64,000 nt of DNA from Bacteroides fragilis. GTDB taxonomy: Bacteria > Bacillota > Clostridia > Lachnospirales > Lachnospiraceae. The number at the start of each line of letters is the position of its first letter. Positions within the stretch are counted from its first letter, which is position 1. The DNA lies in the NCBI GenBank assembly GCA_023664485.1, contig JAMPFK010000014.1, forward strand, positions 3,344 to 67,343, in the 5' to 3' direction. The notes under the pieces are model-generated. The model had not been told where the DNA came from. It searched no databases and was given only the letters and a program-made list of their open reading frames with translations. The position numbers and the translations under genes were made by a program. Shown here piece by piece: positions 14,464 through 23,790 of the stretch.

Positions 14464-16746
14464 CTAAATTAATTTCTGGTTAATCATTTCTTTTATCTTC
14501 GTGGAGCTTGTACTCTCCGTGTATGGGAAAAATACCATTTCCGAACCTCTGCTGCGCAAAAACGCCTGTTTCTTAAGCCACGCCGCGCTGTGCTCATAGT
14601 CGCTTCCGGAAAATTGTACGTCGAACCGGAATTTCCTGTACGCATCTGCAGTATCACAGTATAGTAACGGTATTTTTACGGCCTCGTCCACATACTTACA
14701 GGAGCGTACCATTTCCATCCGCTCCTCAAAATGGATGAACGGTTCCGTATGTTTGTTTTTCCGCACCCCTTCATCGCTCACCACGCCTGCGATAAGATAA
14801 TCGCACTGCTCTTTTGCACGCCGAAGCAGATTCAGATGTCCTATATGAAAGAGATCGAATACGCCCGCAACATATCCTATGTGGTACTTCTTCGGCACTG
14901 TGCCGCTTTCCGGATAGCATATCCGCCTTCCCCTGATAAACTCCTCGCGCGGGCGCTCAAAATCCGGCGTATAGATCCCATAATGCTTTACGCCAATTTT
15001 TTTCAGTTGTTTCAATACGGGCATATAATCCCTGATACATATGATAACTTTGTATTTTTCGGCATCCATACCGGCTAATTCTTCCGGCGGGGCCACCCTG
15101 ATACCTTCCACACAGTTTCCCCAATGTCCGCTGTCGTTGTCCAGAAGCATTTCGGCTTCGTATTCGTCGCCAAAAAGTTCTATGAACTTATAAGCGTATT
15201 TTCCCGATCCAAACAGAATCAGCTTCTTATTTTCGAGTCCGTCCAGAATATCGACAAAAAGCCTTTTATATTCCCCGATCGAATAGTTCATGGCAAGACG
15301 GTTCTCATTTAAGGTTTTCGTATCCTGTTCGGTTTCCGCACGAAACTCTTTTAATACGTCCAGATTCCGCAGCCACACCATGAAATCCGCCGAATACCGC
15401 ATCAGCTGATCCTGATATTTTAAGAGGCCGTACCGTTCCAGGAAAAATTCTCTCGGCAGTATTTTTTCCAGTTCCGGCTGCCCTCTGTAAATCAGATCGA
15501 CCATGCGCATGACGACGACATTGACCGGATAATTTTCCATATAAAATTCCTGATCGTAAAACAGGTATTTTCCATTCACATAAAACGCATTGAGCGGCAC
15601 TAAATCCACATAAGCATGCGCATAGCACTGTTCTTCCGGCATATTCTCATCGATCGTTTCGACCGGCTCCGACGATTTCAGGATATATTCTCTGAAAACG
15701 TCCATTTCATGAATAAACGCTTCTTTATCTTTTTGAAGAAGTTCCTGTAAATGGAGCTGCGCCGTATCTGCGTCTACATAGGGCATGACATAAATATCCT
15801 TTATCATTTCCGCCTCTACGACCGGAATGCCGTGGTTTCTCAAATCGATGTCGTTCTTCATAAGCGCATGGATGTGTGAGATTCCTTCCGCAAAAAGCGC
15901 TCTTTTTTCAACTTTTCCGTCACTGCGTATTACAGTGGCGAGGCCGTGCTCTCTTCCGCGGTCCAAAGAGAGCGTCACCTGTAAGGCTTTTGCAGATTCA
16001 GCCGCATCTTTTTTCTCCTCATTGATCCATTCAAAAAGATAGGCCCCCGCAAATTCATGAAGCGTCCTGTTCTCCACAAGCTGCCCATACAGATATTCCT
16101 CTTTTAAGAACACCGATTCCCTGTGTCCGTATCTCGGAATGATTCTGAGTTCCAGGTTTTCTTTCGGATAATAATCCTTTGCGAAAAGCATCTGCGGATA
16201 GTACAGATTCGGAAATATGGAATAACGCCTGAAATTTTTTATTCCCGCTTCGGATAAAAAGGTTTCCGTCTCTTCAGCGGAATAATTACGTCCTTTCAGG
16301 CCGCCGAGTTCCTGTGGGCTGAGCCTGTGATAATTTTCCACACCGTCAAATACCCTGTCCGTAAACTCATCCCGATCGCCGCAGAAATACTGGATCCCCA
16401 GCCTGTTGTTCGTTCCAAGAAGAAGCCGGCCGCCTCTTTTTAATGCCTTCTTCATGCGGCAAAGTAATTTTACAGGATCCGGACAGCGCTCGATCATCCC
16501 GATCCCGATCACATAATCATACGATCCGTCCGCCTGGTCCGGCATATTTTCCTTCCATAATTCCTCTGCGGAAACCGCCGTTACCGCAAGCCCCTTTTCG
16601 CAAAGCAGCTCTTCCATATGAAAATCCCGGCTGTCAACGCACAGCGCCTTTTTCCCTTTTTCAAAGGGATACCAGATAAGCGTTCCTTTCGGAAGCTCCT
16701 TCAAAAGTTCTTCCGCTTTTTCTTTTTTCTCAGGACTCCGCATCAT
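14464..16746 (-). CDS. Four-part fusion: methyltransferase, kinase-like region, Rossmann module, TagD-like cytidylyltransferase
   Basis: 760 residues. Residues 30-200: class I methyltransferase-like (YDYVIGIGMIERCPDP, LKRGGRLLLGTNN); the glycine-rich loop is weak. Residues about 210-470: a region whose AYVDLVPLNAFYVNGKYLFY followed by DQEF recalls the catalytic loop and metal motif of aminoglycoside/choline-kinase-like folds (tentative). Residues 505-595: the shared module (LILFGSGKYAYKF, MLLDNDSGHWG). Residues 620-755: glycerol-3-phosphate cytidylyltransferase-like domain with HIGH (FDLFHIGHLNLL) and TESTSSTKIKEM. It probably activates a phospho-alcohol with CTP. The start overlaps the upstream gene by 17 bp and has AGGAG. 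Confidence 0.75.
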   Translation of the reverse strand: MMRSPEKKEKAEELLKELPKGTLIWYPFEKGKKALCVDSRDFHMEELLCEKGLAVTAVSAEELWKENMPDQADGSYDYVIGIGMIERCPDPVKLLCRMKKALKRGGRLLLGTNNRLGIQYFCGDRDEFTDRVFDGVENYHRLSPQELGGLKGRNYSAEETETFLSEAGIKNFRRYSIFPNLYYPQMLFAKDYYPKENLELRIIPRYGHRESVFLKEEYLYGQLVENRTLHEFAGAYLFEWINEEKKDAAESAKALQVTLSLDRGREHGLATVIRSDGKVEKRALFAEGISHIHALMKNDIDLRNHGIPVVEAEMIKDIYVMPYVDADTAQLHLQELLQKDKEAFIHEMDVFREYILKSSEPVETIDENMPEEQCYAHAYVDLVPLNAFYVNGKYLFYDQEFYMENYPVNVVVMRMVDLIYRGQPELEKILPREFFLERYGLLKYQDQLMRYSADFMVWLRNLDVLKEFRAETEQDTKTLNENRLAMNYSIGEYKRLFVDILDGLENKKLILFGSGKYAYKFIELFGDEYEAEMLLDNDSGHWGNCVEGIRVAPPEELAGMDAEKYKVIICIRDYMPVLKQLKKIGVKHYGIYTPDFERPREEFIRGRRICYPESGTVPKKYHIGYVAGVFDLFHIGHLNLLRRAKEQCDYLIAGVVSDEGVRKNKHTEPFIHFEERMEMVRSCKYVDEAVKIPLLYCDTADAYRKFRFDVQFSGSDYEHSAAWLKKQAFLRSRGSEMVFFPYTESTSSTKIKEMINQKLI

Positions 16747-18037
16747 CTCTCAGCTCCTTTTTCCGTTTTTCGAAATATGGTCTGTACATCTCTTTAAACT
16801 GCCTTAACGCCTTATCAAAAGATGTAAAATAAAAATAGTCTTTTTCGTCGCCGATCCAGTTTTTATAGCCGTCAATATAATACCATGGCAGAATATTTTC
16901 ACCGACCTTTGTCACATGTTCGCATAATCTGAACAATGCGTCGAAACGATCGAGGTCATAGCCTTCCGTGGAAAAAGCCACCGTTACTTCCATACGCTCA
17001 TTAATCCCCGAAAAATAATTCAGCACGGTATTCAGCGCCTGATAGTCGGCTCCGTTATGCCGCGGCATCAGGATAAAAACTTTTTCCCATCCGGCAAGCT
17101 TCTGCCTGAGCAGGCTGTTTTCACGCGTAAAGATTCCTATCTTTCCATCTTCCGCTTTTCCTGTTATTCCATGCGCGAAATCATCCCATGCGTTCCACCT
17201 CGTCATCATGGTCGCCATAAGTTTCTTCGGCGGGCAGCCATAAAGTTTGGAAAACAGTTCGTATGTCACATTGTCATAAAATTCATCGAGCCGTTCTTCC
17301 GGCAGATATTTTGTGTAAAAACGATATCTGTTGCGATTGGCATAGTACGCCAGGAATAAATTCTGCGGCCCGGCGCCGGATATATCATGATACGCTTTTG
17401 CCAGGCCCAGCACCACGACTTTATATCCGGCCCTGCGGCACCGCATACACATCTCCACATCATCCCAGTAGATGAAATTCTCTTCCGGCATCCCGCCTGC
17501 CGCTTTGACAGCCTCCATTCTGCACAGCAGGGCGCAGCTTGCCACATAGTCGGCTTCCATTGCAACAGAAAGTTCCAGTTTGCGCGACCGCGCCATGATT
17601 CCCTTCATATAAAAGCTGTCAAAATCAAGCCGGCCGCCAAAATCCTGATAGATTTCAGGATAATCCATATTCAGCGTTTCCGCGCCGCAGAATCCCACAT
17701 CCTCATGCGTTTTTAAATATTCATACAGGTATTCTATGGCGTGTTCCTCTAACATCGCATCGTTATCGAGCAGCATAATATACCGGTAGCCCAGTTCTGC
17801 CGCCTTCTTTATCCCTGTGTTAAATCCGCCTGAACCGCCGATATTCTCCGCGTTCACAATGATATGCACCGTATCGCCGAAACTTTCCCGGAGCTTTGCA
17901 ACAGATCCGTCAGCGGAAGCATTATCGATAACATAAATATCCAGATCTTTAAAAGTCTGATCGATGACTTTTTCCACGCATTTCACAACATAATCCGCTT
18001 TATTGTAATTACAGATGAATACTCCGATCGTGTTCAT
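16730..18037 (-). CDS. GT2-family glycosyltransferase
   Basis: 435 residues. The N-terminal GT-A domain starts TIGVFICNYNKADYVVKCVE, with DNASADGS, GGSGGFNTGIK and the metal-binding LLDNDAML (DxD), followed by FIYWDDVEMCMR, which resembles the rhamnosyl/galactofuranosyl-transferase branch of GT2. The C-terminal 170 residues are not recognised. It is one of the few transferases of the cluster without the Rossmann module. It lies 20 bp after the preceding gene and overlaps the next, so it is co-translated. Donor and acceptor are unknown. Confidence 0.82.
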   Translation of the reverse strand: MNTIGVFICNYNKADYVVKCVEKVIDQTFKDLDIYVIDNASADGSVAKLRESFGDTVHIIVNAENIGGSGGFNTGIKKAAELGYRYIMLLDNDAMLEEHAIEYLYEYLKTHEDVGFCGAETLNMDYPEIYQDFGGRLDFDSFYMKGIMARSRKLELSVAMEADYVASCALLCRMEAVKAAGGMPEENFIYWDDVEMCMRCRRAGYKVVVLGLAKAYHDISGAGPQNLFLAYYANRNRYRFYTKYLPEERLDEFYDNVTYELFSKLYGCPPKKLMATMMTRWNAWDDFAHGITGKAEDGKIGIFTRENSLLRQKLAGWEKVFILMPRHNGADYQALNTVLNYFSGINERMEVTVAFSTEGYDLDRFDALFRLCEHVTKVGENILPWYYIDGYKNWIGDEKDYFYFTSFDKALRQFKEMYRPYFEKRKKELRDDAES

Positions 18038-18057
18038 ATTTCCTTACAATCTCCCTT

Positions 18058-19269
18058 TTACCGTATTTCAAAAAGTTCATGGCGGGCAGCATAATAATCC
18101 TTCATCCCCTCTGTCTGCGGTCCGAAAGAAAAGTGGCCGGCAACACTGCTCTCATCGACTACAAGCGCCTGGGATTTCAGGACCGTACGCGCGCACATAT
18201 GCACCTCGTCCTCTCCCACATCGCCCGGCCGGCCGGTTCCATATGGATACCTCCCGCCCATTTTATCCCAGAACTCCCGATCATAAAGGATACAGCCGAT
18301 ACTGAACCGCACATTGCAGAAACTGTACTCCTGGCTGTTATGAAACCTTCTGTTCAGTTCATCAAGCCCCGGAAGCTCCCCTGTCGCTCCCCACATAAAG
18401 GCGGCCGCTTCGATATCGGACTCGATTTTCTTATCGGGATATCCTCCGCTCAGCACTTTGTCAAATTTCTCTTCGTACCTGCTGCGCATACCGAGTTTAT
18501 CCAGAATCCTGATATACCCATATCCATTCAATGGAATCAGCGGCGCAACTACTCCAACGCTGCACGGCCCCTGATCCTGCGCGAGGACAAATGTCCTCAT
18601 CATCGATTCCAGCGTCCCCTCCGTGAGGAAAATATCTTCATCCATCTTGTAGAACCACTGGTATTCCCGATAATATTCCATCGCAATATTCTGTATCATC
18701 GTAACGGAATTGCAGGACGTATGCAGATAAGACCATCCCTTTTCCCCGGCAATCTCCGCCAGCCTGTCACTCCGTAAGCCGGAGGACAGTATACAGACTT
18801 CCACATCATCCGGTATATATTTTTCCAGCCTTTCAAAAACATCATCCCATAGAAATTCTTTATAACCCGCAAGAACGAACAGAACTTTGCCGCCGGATCT
18901 GCGCCTGTCAGTAAAACTGTATTTTTCCAGCATATAAATCTTTTCCAGGATTTCCGGTTCCGGTACGGCGTATCTGTCATATCCGGCCTCTTCCAGTTTC
19001 CGTATGATGCCTTCCCGATGCTTCTGGCCCGCCGTGATCCAGAAAAAGGCGCTGTCTCCCGGCACAGAAAGTCCGGAAAGGGGCAGCACGTTCAGGCTCC
19101 CCAGCTTTTCAGGGTTACCGCTCTTTTCGGATACGACAATGCCTTCTATCGGGCGGCTGGGAAGCTCCCGCCTGAATCTCTGCAGATAATTTATCCCGGT
19201 AAGCCCCGCTCCGTATAAGTAGATATGCTGTGCATTATCCAGTTTTTCTCTTAACGCATGAATATCCAT
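18058..19269 (-). CDS. Rossmann module fused to a glycosyltransferase-like domain
   Basis: 403 residues. Residues 14-115 are the module (HIYLYGAGLTGINYL, IEGIVVSEKSGNPEKLG). From about residue 130 a GT-A-like domain follows: GGKVLFVLAGYKEFLWDDVF, LHTSCNSVTMIQNIAMEYYR and the acidic YKMDEDIFLTEGTLESM, which looks like a DxD-type metal site. Full family assignment is not possible by eye. The gene sits between the CDP-activation pair and a GT2 gene. The start ATG has only a distant AAAGG. Confidence 0.7.
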   Translation of the reverse strand: MDIHALREKLDNAQHIYLYGAGLTGINYLQRFRRELPSRPIEGIVVSEKSGNPEKLGSLNVLPLSGLSVPGDSAFFWITAGQKHREGIIRKLEEAGYDRYAVPEPEILEKIYMLEKYSFTDRRRSGGKVLFVLAGYKEFLWDDVFERLEKYIPDDVEVCILSSGLRSDRLAEIAGEKGWSYLHTSCNSVTMIQNIAMEYYREYQWFYKMDEDIFLTEGTLESMMRTFVLAQDQGPCSVGVVAPLIPLNGYGYIRILDKLGMRSRYEEKFDKVLSGGYPDKKIESDIEAAAFMWGATGELPGLDELNRRFHNSQEYSFCNVRFSIGCILYDREFWDKMGGRYPYGTGRPGDVGEDEVHMCARTVLKSQALVVDESSVAGHFSFGPQTEGMKDYYAARHELFEIR

Positions 19270-19341
19270 CGTTACCGTCTGCCTTTCCGTTCCGAATATG
19301 GCCGCTGTCCATCCGCTTCCGCGCGTATACCGGTTCTTTCC

Positions 19342-20409
19342 TCATATACCGGATACTTCCCGCAGTATTCCAATTGTCCGCTCCACTCCGGTTCTGATAT
19401 CATATTTCATTTTCCAGCCAAGCGCTTTTATTTTGCCGCCGTCAAGCCTCGCTTTGGTCGCCGTGCTGTAACCGGCTCTTTCAACCGCGTCCGGAATATC
19501 GAAATCTACCTCCACCTTACACAGTCCGGCCGCTATCCCGGCCAGATCTCTCAGCCGGATATCCGACCTGCCGTCGGCTATATTATAGGCCTCGCCGCAC
19601 TGCCCGCAGAGCATCACGGTAAAAAGCCCGGCAACGGCATCCGCCGCATATGTGTACGAATAATATTGATATCCTTCGCTTTTCAACACGATATTCTCGC
19701 CGTTCACGGCTTTTTTGATAAACTGTGAAACCGCTTTGGTATCGGTCATAAGCATCGTAGGGCCATAAGTACGCGTAAAACGCGGAATGACAACATCGAT
19801 TCCCTTTTCCTTCAGATATGCCTGGCATAACGCTTCCCCGCACCGCTTGCTCTCAGGATAGCCTGCACGGAGCGTATTGGCATCGATATATCCGCAGTAC
19901 GCTTCCGTGAAAAATTCCACGTCTCCCCTGTTTTCCCCGTATACCTCATTTGACGAGGCAAACACAAATCTTTTGGCATGATGCTTCGCCGCGTATCTTA
20001 ATAAATGATCCGTTCCGAATACGTTTGTCGTGATCGTGGCAATCGGGTTTTCGGCATACGCTACCGGATGCGTACAGCTCGCAAGATGAATGATATAGTC
20101 GTAATCCTCATCGGTTCTGCCATCCAGTGGATAATTGATATCATGCTCCAGGAAATGAAAAAACGGGCTTTCCAGATACTCCGAAAACCTTTTCTCCGCC
20201 GCTTCCCGGTTCCGCCCCAGCGCGTATACCGTACAGTTCATGCCGGAACGCCGGTTTTTCTCCATCAGCACATCGACCGCAAAACTGCCGATCAGTCCGC
20301 CGGCTCCGGTAATCAGGATTCTGGCATCCTGTAATTTATCCCACGGCAGCATAAGCCCCGCCGCATATCTGATGTCCTCCATGTATCTTTCATTCTCTAA
20401 AAGTCTCAC
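19342..20409 (-). CDS. NAD-dependent epimerase/dehydratase (extended SDR)
   Basis: 355 residues. The start is a GTG preceded by GGGGG at five bases. Visible are the NAD-binding GAGGLIGSFAVDVL near residue 35, IIHLASCTHP, FASSNEVYGE and the active-site YPESK (YxxxK), followed by RFTRTYGPTM. Overall it resembles UDP-glucuronate decarboxylase/dTDP-glucose dehydratase relatives. It follows the IspD/TarI-like cytidylyltransferase by 9 bp, so it may act on a CDP-activated sugar or supply the phosphate that is activated. A conventional TarJ reductase is not present. The substrate is unknown. Confidence 0.78.
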   Translation of the reverse strand: MRLLENERYMEDIRYAAGLMLPWDKLQDARILITGAGGLIGSFAVDVLMEKNRRSGMNCTVYALGRNREAAEKRFSEYLESPFFHFLEHDINYPLDGRTDEDYDYIIHLASCTHPVAYAENPIATITTNVFGTDHLLRYAAKHHAKRFVFASSNEVYGENRGDVEFFTEAYCGYIDANTLRAGYPESKRCGEALCQAYLKEKGIDVVIPRFTRTYGPTMLMTDTKAVSQFIKKAVNGENIVLKSEGYQYYSYTYAADAVAGLFTVMLCGQCGEAYNIADGRSDIRLRDLAGIAAGLCKVEVDFDIPDAVERAGYSTATKARLDGGKIKALGWKMKYDIRTGVERTIGILREVSGI

Positions 20410-20418
20410 CGCATCCCC

Positions 20419-21135
20419 CTATTTCAGCCATTTATCTTTTTCCATCTTTAAATAAGCCTTAAACAGTTCAAGATCATCTTTGGTCGTAATTTTGATATTT
20501 TTATCCGAGCCCGCGGCAAAATGCAGTTTTTCCCCCAGCTCGACCATCATCGTGTTTGCGTAAGCGGAACCGTTAATGCCGATTTTCTTTTCATAGGCCT
20601 CATGATATGCCCTGTTAAGCCTGCCATACCGGTATGCCTGCGGCGTTGCCACACGGCGCAGCGTTTCGCGCGGAATATATTTTGTCGTCGATTCCTCATC
20701 CTCTGTCACAAATATCTGCTCATTATACGGAAGCGACGTCACCGCATTGCCATACTGCATACATTTGATAATGACGTCGGATAATACGCTGTCATCCACC
20801 AAAGGCCTGATGCCGTCATGAATAATAATAATATCTTCATCGCTGCATTTTCCCTCAAGAGAGTAAACGCCATCCCTGATAGATTCCTGAGCCGTACTGC
20901 CGCCGGACACGATCCATTTGAGTTTGTCGATGTTGAACTGCTTCGCATATGCCCTTACGACGTCATGCCAGCCATCGATACAGACCAGCTCGATCGCATC
21001 GATCTGCGGATGTTTCTGGAAACTCTCCAGCGTATAGATCAATACGGGCTTATCGTACACATTGATAAACTGCTTCGGTATGTCCTGCCCCAGACGCTGC
21101 CCTGAGCCCCCGGCTATGATAAGCGCTATGTTCAT
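20419..21135 (-). CDS. IspD/TarI-family cytidylyltransferase
   Basis: 238 residues, the standard length. The CTP-binding loop is LIIAGGSGQRLGQDIPKQF at residues 5-23, with IIIHDGIRPLVDD (metal-binding Asp), ETLRRVATPQAYRY and C-terminal NIKITTKDDLELFKAYL. Enzymes of this group transfer CMP to methylerythritol phosphate (IspD) or ribitol/other sugar-alcohol phosphates (TarI). The position inside a glycan cluster, paired with an SDR gene and three CDP-alcohol phosphotransferases, favours the TarI-like role. AAGGAG precedes the ATG at seven bases. Confidence 0.82.
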   Translation of the reverse strand: MNIALIIAGGSGQRLGQDIPKQFINVYDKPVLIYTLESFQKHPQIDAIELVCIDGWHDVVRAYAKQFNIDKLKWIVSGGSTAQESIRDGVYSLEGKCSDEDIIIIHDGIRPLVDDSVLSDVIIKCMQYGNAVTSLPYNEQIFVTEDEESTTKYIPRETLRRVATPQAYRYGRLNRAYHEAYEKKIGINGSAYANTMMVELGEKLHFAAGSDKNIKITTKDDLELFKAYLKMEKDKWLK

Positions 21136-21196
21136 TTTCTGACTCCTTCATAAAAAGATTCGCTCAAAATATTTATGCACTTTGGGCTAAATATCG

Positions 21197-22486
21197 TTAA
21201 TAGATGTAGTAAAAATAATTGGTCAGCCGCGACAGATCCACCGTATCCGCAAAACCCAGCCTTTCCAGCTGCTCCTTCATCTGAAAATACGATCCGGAAC
21301 GGTCTCTTACGCCCATGACCACGACAGAATCCCGGCTGTACCGCGCCAGCTCATCGATACATCTTACCGATAAGTTTCCGACGCTTTCCGCCGTTTTCCC
21401 GGCGGATACTGCAAAGCACAACAGCTTCCCCTGCAGGCCCTGACAGGCAAGGATGCGCATCGCGGCCTGTCCCAGCAGTCCCGCGCCGTAAATAATGATA
21501 TGTCCGGCCCCTTCCAGCTTCTGCTGCGTCTCCCGTTTCGCCCGGATGAATGTTTCACAGAATCCGTCCGGATCGGCACACACCTTTTCCAGCCATTCAT
21601 ACAGGTCCTTATTTTCAGAAGCCAGTTCTCCATATTTTTCAAAATCTCTGATAATGGTATCGCAATACCCCCGCTTCAAGTCGTCCGCAATGCGCAGAAA
21701 GACGCCCCTGTGGCGAAAGACCCTGTAATAACGGCAGATATCCAGTTCATATCTTTTCTTTTTCTTCTCCAGTATCTTTTCCGCAAAATCATATTCCTTC
21801 GCCATTGTCATCACATTGCTCTTCTTTTTGACCGACGCCAGCGGGTTATCCTGTCTGTACAGATAGAAAGCGTCTTTCAGCCACATGGCCCTCTTACAGA
21901 ATGACAGGGTCTGTATCCAGAAGCCGTTGTCCTGATAGGCGGCGCCCGGCGTTTCATTATGGCGTATCGCGTTTTCCTTCAGAAAACTTCTTTTGTATAT
22001 GCCTGTCCATGTATTCATGAAAAACCGGAAGAAAAGCTTCCTGTCGGAAGAATCCAGCACCTTTCCATAATACTCATTCAGGTCTTCCCTGTGATATTCA
22101 CAGGTATACTGCAGATTTTCCCACCAGAATACCACATCGGATTTGACAAGGTCCAAATCGTTTTCTTTCGCGGCGGAATAAAGCTTCTCATACATATCCG
22201 GCAGGATACGGTCGTCGCTTTCCACGATTCCTATGTATTCTCCCGACGCCGTATCTATCCCGATGTTCATGGAATGCCCATAACCGCTGTTCTCCTTATG
22301 AAATACACGCAGACGGCTGTCTTTCCCGGCATAACCATCTAAAATGGCCGGACTCCTGTCTGTGGAGCCGTCGTCTACACAGATCACTTCTATATCCTCC
22401 AGAGTCTGCGCCAGTATGCTGTCAAGACAGGCCGGAAGGTACTGTTCCACATTGCAGACCGGCACGATAACGGATACTTTCGGCAT
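21197..22486 (-). CDS. GT2 glycosyltransferase with C-terminal Rossmann module
   Basis: 429 residues. GT-A domain: KVSVIVPVCNVEQYLPACLD, VDDGSTDRS, NSGYGHSMNIGIDTASGEYI and GIVESDDRILPDM (DxD-equivalent). The C-terminal module starts near residue 330 (GHIIIYGAGLLGQAAMRIL, then SVVVMGVRDRSGSYFQM). The start follows AGGAG, and the upstream gene stops one base before its ATG, indicating tight coupling. The transferred sugar is unknown. Confidence 0.85.
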   Translation of the reverse strand: MPKVSVIVPVCNVEQYLPACLDSILAQTLEDIEVICVDDGSTDRSPAILDGYAGKDSRLRVFHKENSGYGHSMNIGIDTASGEYIGIVESDDRILPDMYEKLYSAAKENDLDLVKSDVVFWWENLQYTCEYHREDLNEYYGKVLDSSDRKLFFRFFMNTWTGIYKRSFLKENAIRHNETPGAAYQDNGFWIQTLSFCKRAMWLKDAFYLYRQDNPLASVKKKSNVMTMAKEYDFAEKILEKKKKRYELDICRYYRVFRHRGVFLRIADDLKRGYCDTIIRDFEKYGELASENKDLYEWLEKVCADPDGFCETFIRAKRETQQKLEGAGHIIIYGAGLLGQAAMRILACQGLQGKLLCFAVSAGKTAESVGNLSVRCIDELARYSRDSVVVMGVRDRSGSYFQMKEQLERLGFADTVDLSRLTNYFYYIY

Positions 22487-22487
22487 G

Positions 22488-23786
22488 TCACTTCTCCTGT
22501 TCCCTTTCTATCATCTCAGAGAAAAACTTCTCCAGCCTGGAAAAAACATCAAAATCATAGTCCTCTTTCATCGGCGCCTGACGCAGCATGTTCATATAAC
22601 ACGCATCATCTTCGTCAATTTCTTTCACCCTCTGAATCACAGCGTCAAAATCATTGCCGAAGTCATTGCCGTTAATAAAGGCATCCGGATTCACGTCTCT
22701 GGCCACTTCCGGATTTCCCCAGTAAATCGGGATTGTTCCTGCCTTAAAACAGTCGAACAGTTTTTCGGTCGTATAACCGGGCAGGAAACTGTTCTCAAAT
22801 GCTATCGTAAATTTATACTGTCCGATAAATCTGACTTTATCAAACCACCAGTTCTGATGATTCCGTCCGGCAACCGCATCCGGCATATTATGGAGCACCG
22901 CTCCGGGACAGTCAACATGCTTATACTGCTGCAGTTTCATGCAGAATTCTTTACGCAGCCGCGCCCCTTCCCCCAGCGTTTCATTGGAGTATACAAAATT
23001 ACAGAATTTCCTGTGGGCCAGACGGGGATCCGTAAAAGCCGTTCTGTCCATAAGCTGCTTATTGACGGGGGCATAGATATTAAAATGAAAAAACGCACGC
23101 TCCCAGGAATACGGATAGCCGATCATATAATCATATTCTTCCCCGTTCATGAAACGAATGGTATAAGGTTCCGTAAGGATATATACCTTTTTACAGTTCC
23201 GATACTGCTTATGCGTTTCTCCGAAATGACTGAACAGCAGAAGATCCGGCGCATCCGAAAGGATCAGCTTATATCTGTTTTTCAGGGAAGCGGTAAAAAC
23301 ATTGTCAATCCGGTCAAAGCTTTTCCACATATCTGCAAAGTTTATTTTTAACTCAGGCAGGTTTTTCTTCACTTCCCATTCCCAGTGAAGCCCGCTGGGC
23401 AGGAAAAATTTCTTATCCTCTGAAGAATAGAACCGGTATACCGGAAACCGGCTGCCATATAATTCCCTGATCGTCCGATACATTTCTTCCTCATAGATAA
23501 AGGAAGACAATACGATTCCATCCAACTTCAATGATCCTATGTCACGGACATTATAAATATCATATCCTGAATATTGGGCCGAAAGGGTTTCCCGCCTGCT
23601 GTCAATAAAAATCAGTTCCGCCTCTATCGGGCCGATCTTCTTCCGGTATCCTGACAACAAATGTTCTGTGTGTTCGCCCATGCCATAGACGGCTGTCCGC
23701 TGATTCCGGCCAAACGGCAGATTTTGCAGCGCTGCAGGTATTCCCGTTTCACAAAAATGGTAATATTCCTTAAAAATATCCATCAT
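22488..23786 (-). CDS. GT10 fucosyltransferase-like enzyme with N-terminal Rossmann-like module
   Basis: The start is taken at the ATG 23786, with GGAG upstream, instead of a GTG at 23813. About 432 residues. The GT10 signature is clear in the C-terminal half: KFTIAFENSFLPGYTTEKLF followed by AGTIPIYWGNPEV. GT10 enzymes transfer fucose from GDP-fucose in alpha-1,3/4 linkage. Residues about 25-130 (TAVYGMGEHTEHLLSGYR, ELIFIDSRRE) look like the cluster's module. No GDP-fucose synthesis genes lie in the window, so the donor is made elsewhere or differs. Confidence 0.82.
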   Translation of the reverse strand: MMDIFKEYYHFCETGIPAALQNLPFGRNQRTAVYGMGEHTEHLLSGYRKKIGPIEAELIFIDSRRETLSAQYSGYDIYNVRDIGSLKLDGIVLSSFIYEEEMYRTIRELYGSRFPVYRFYSSEDKKFFLPSGLHWEWEVKKNLPELKINFADMWKSFDRIDNVFTASLKNRYKLILSDAPDLLLFSHFGETHKQYRNCKKVYILTEPYTIRFMNGEEYDYMIGYPYSWERAFFHFNIYAPVNKQLMDRTAFTDPRLAHRKFCNFVYSNETLGEGARLRKEFCMKLQQYKHVDCPGAVLHNMPDAVAGRNHQNWWFDKVRFIGQYKFTIAFENSFLPGYTTEKLFDCFKAGTIPIYWGNPEVARDVNPDAFINGNDFGNDFDAVIQRVKEIDEDDACYMNMLRQAPMKEDYDFDVFSRLEKFFSEMIEREQEK

Positions 23787-23790
23787 TGTT

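Noticed and set aside
22344..23351. Long plus-strand reading frame (335 codons) opposite the GT10 gene
   Set aside because: It is antisense to a gene with clear GT10 motifs, lacks an RBS and shows no recognisable domain; it is a shadow frame.
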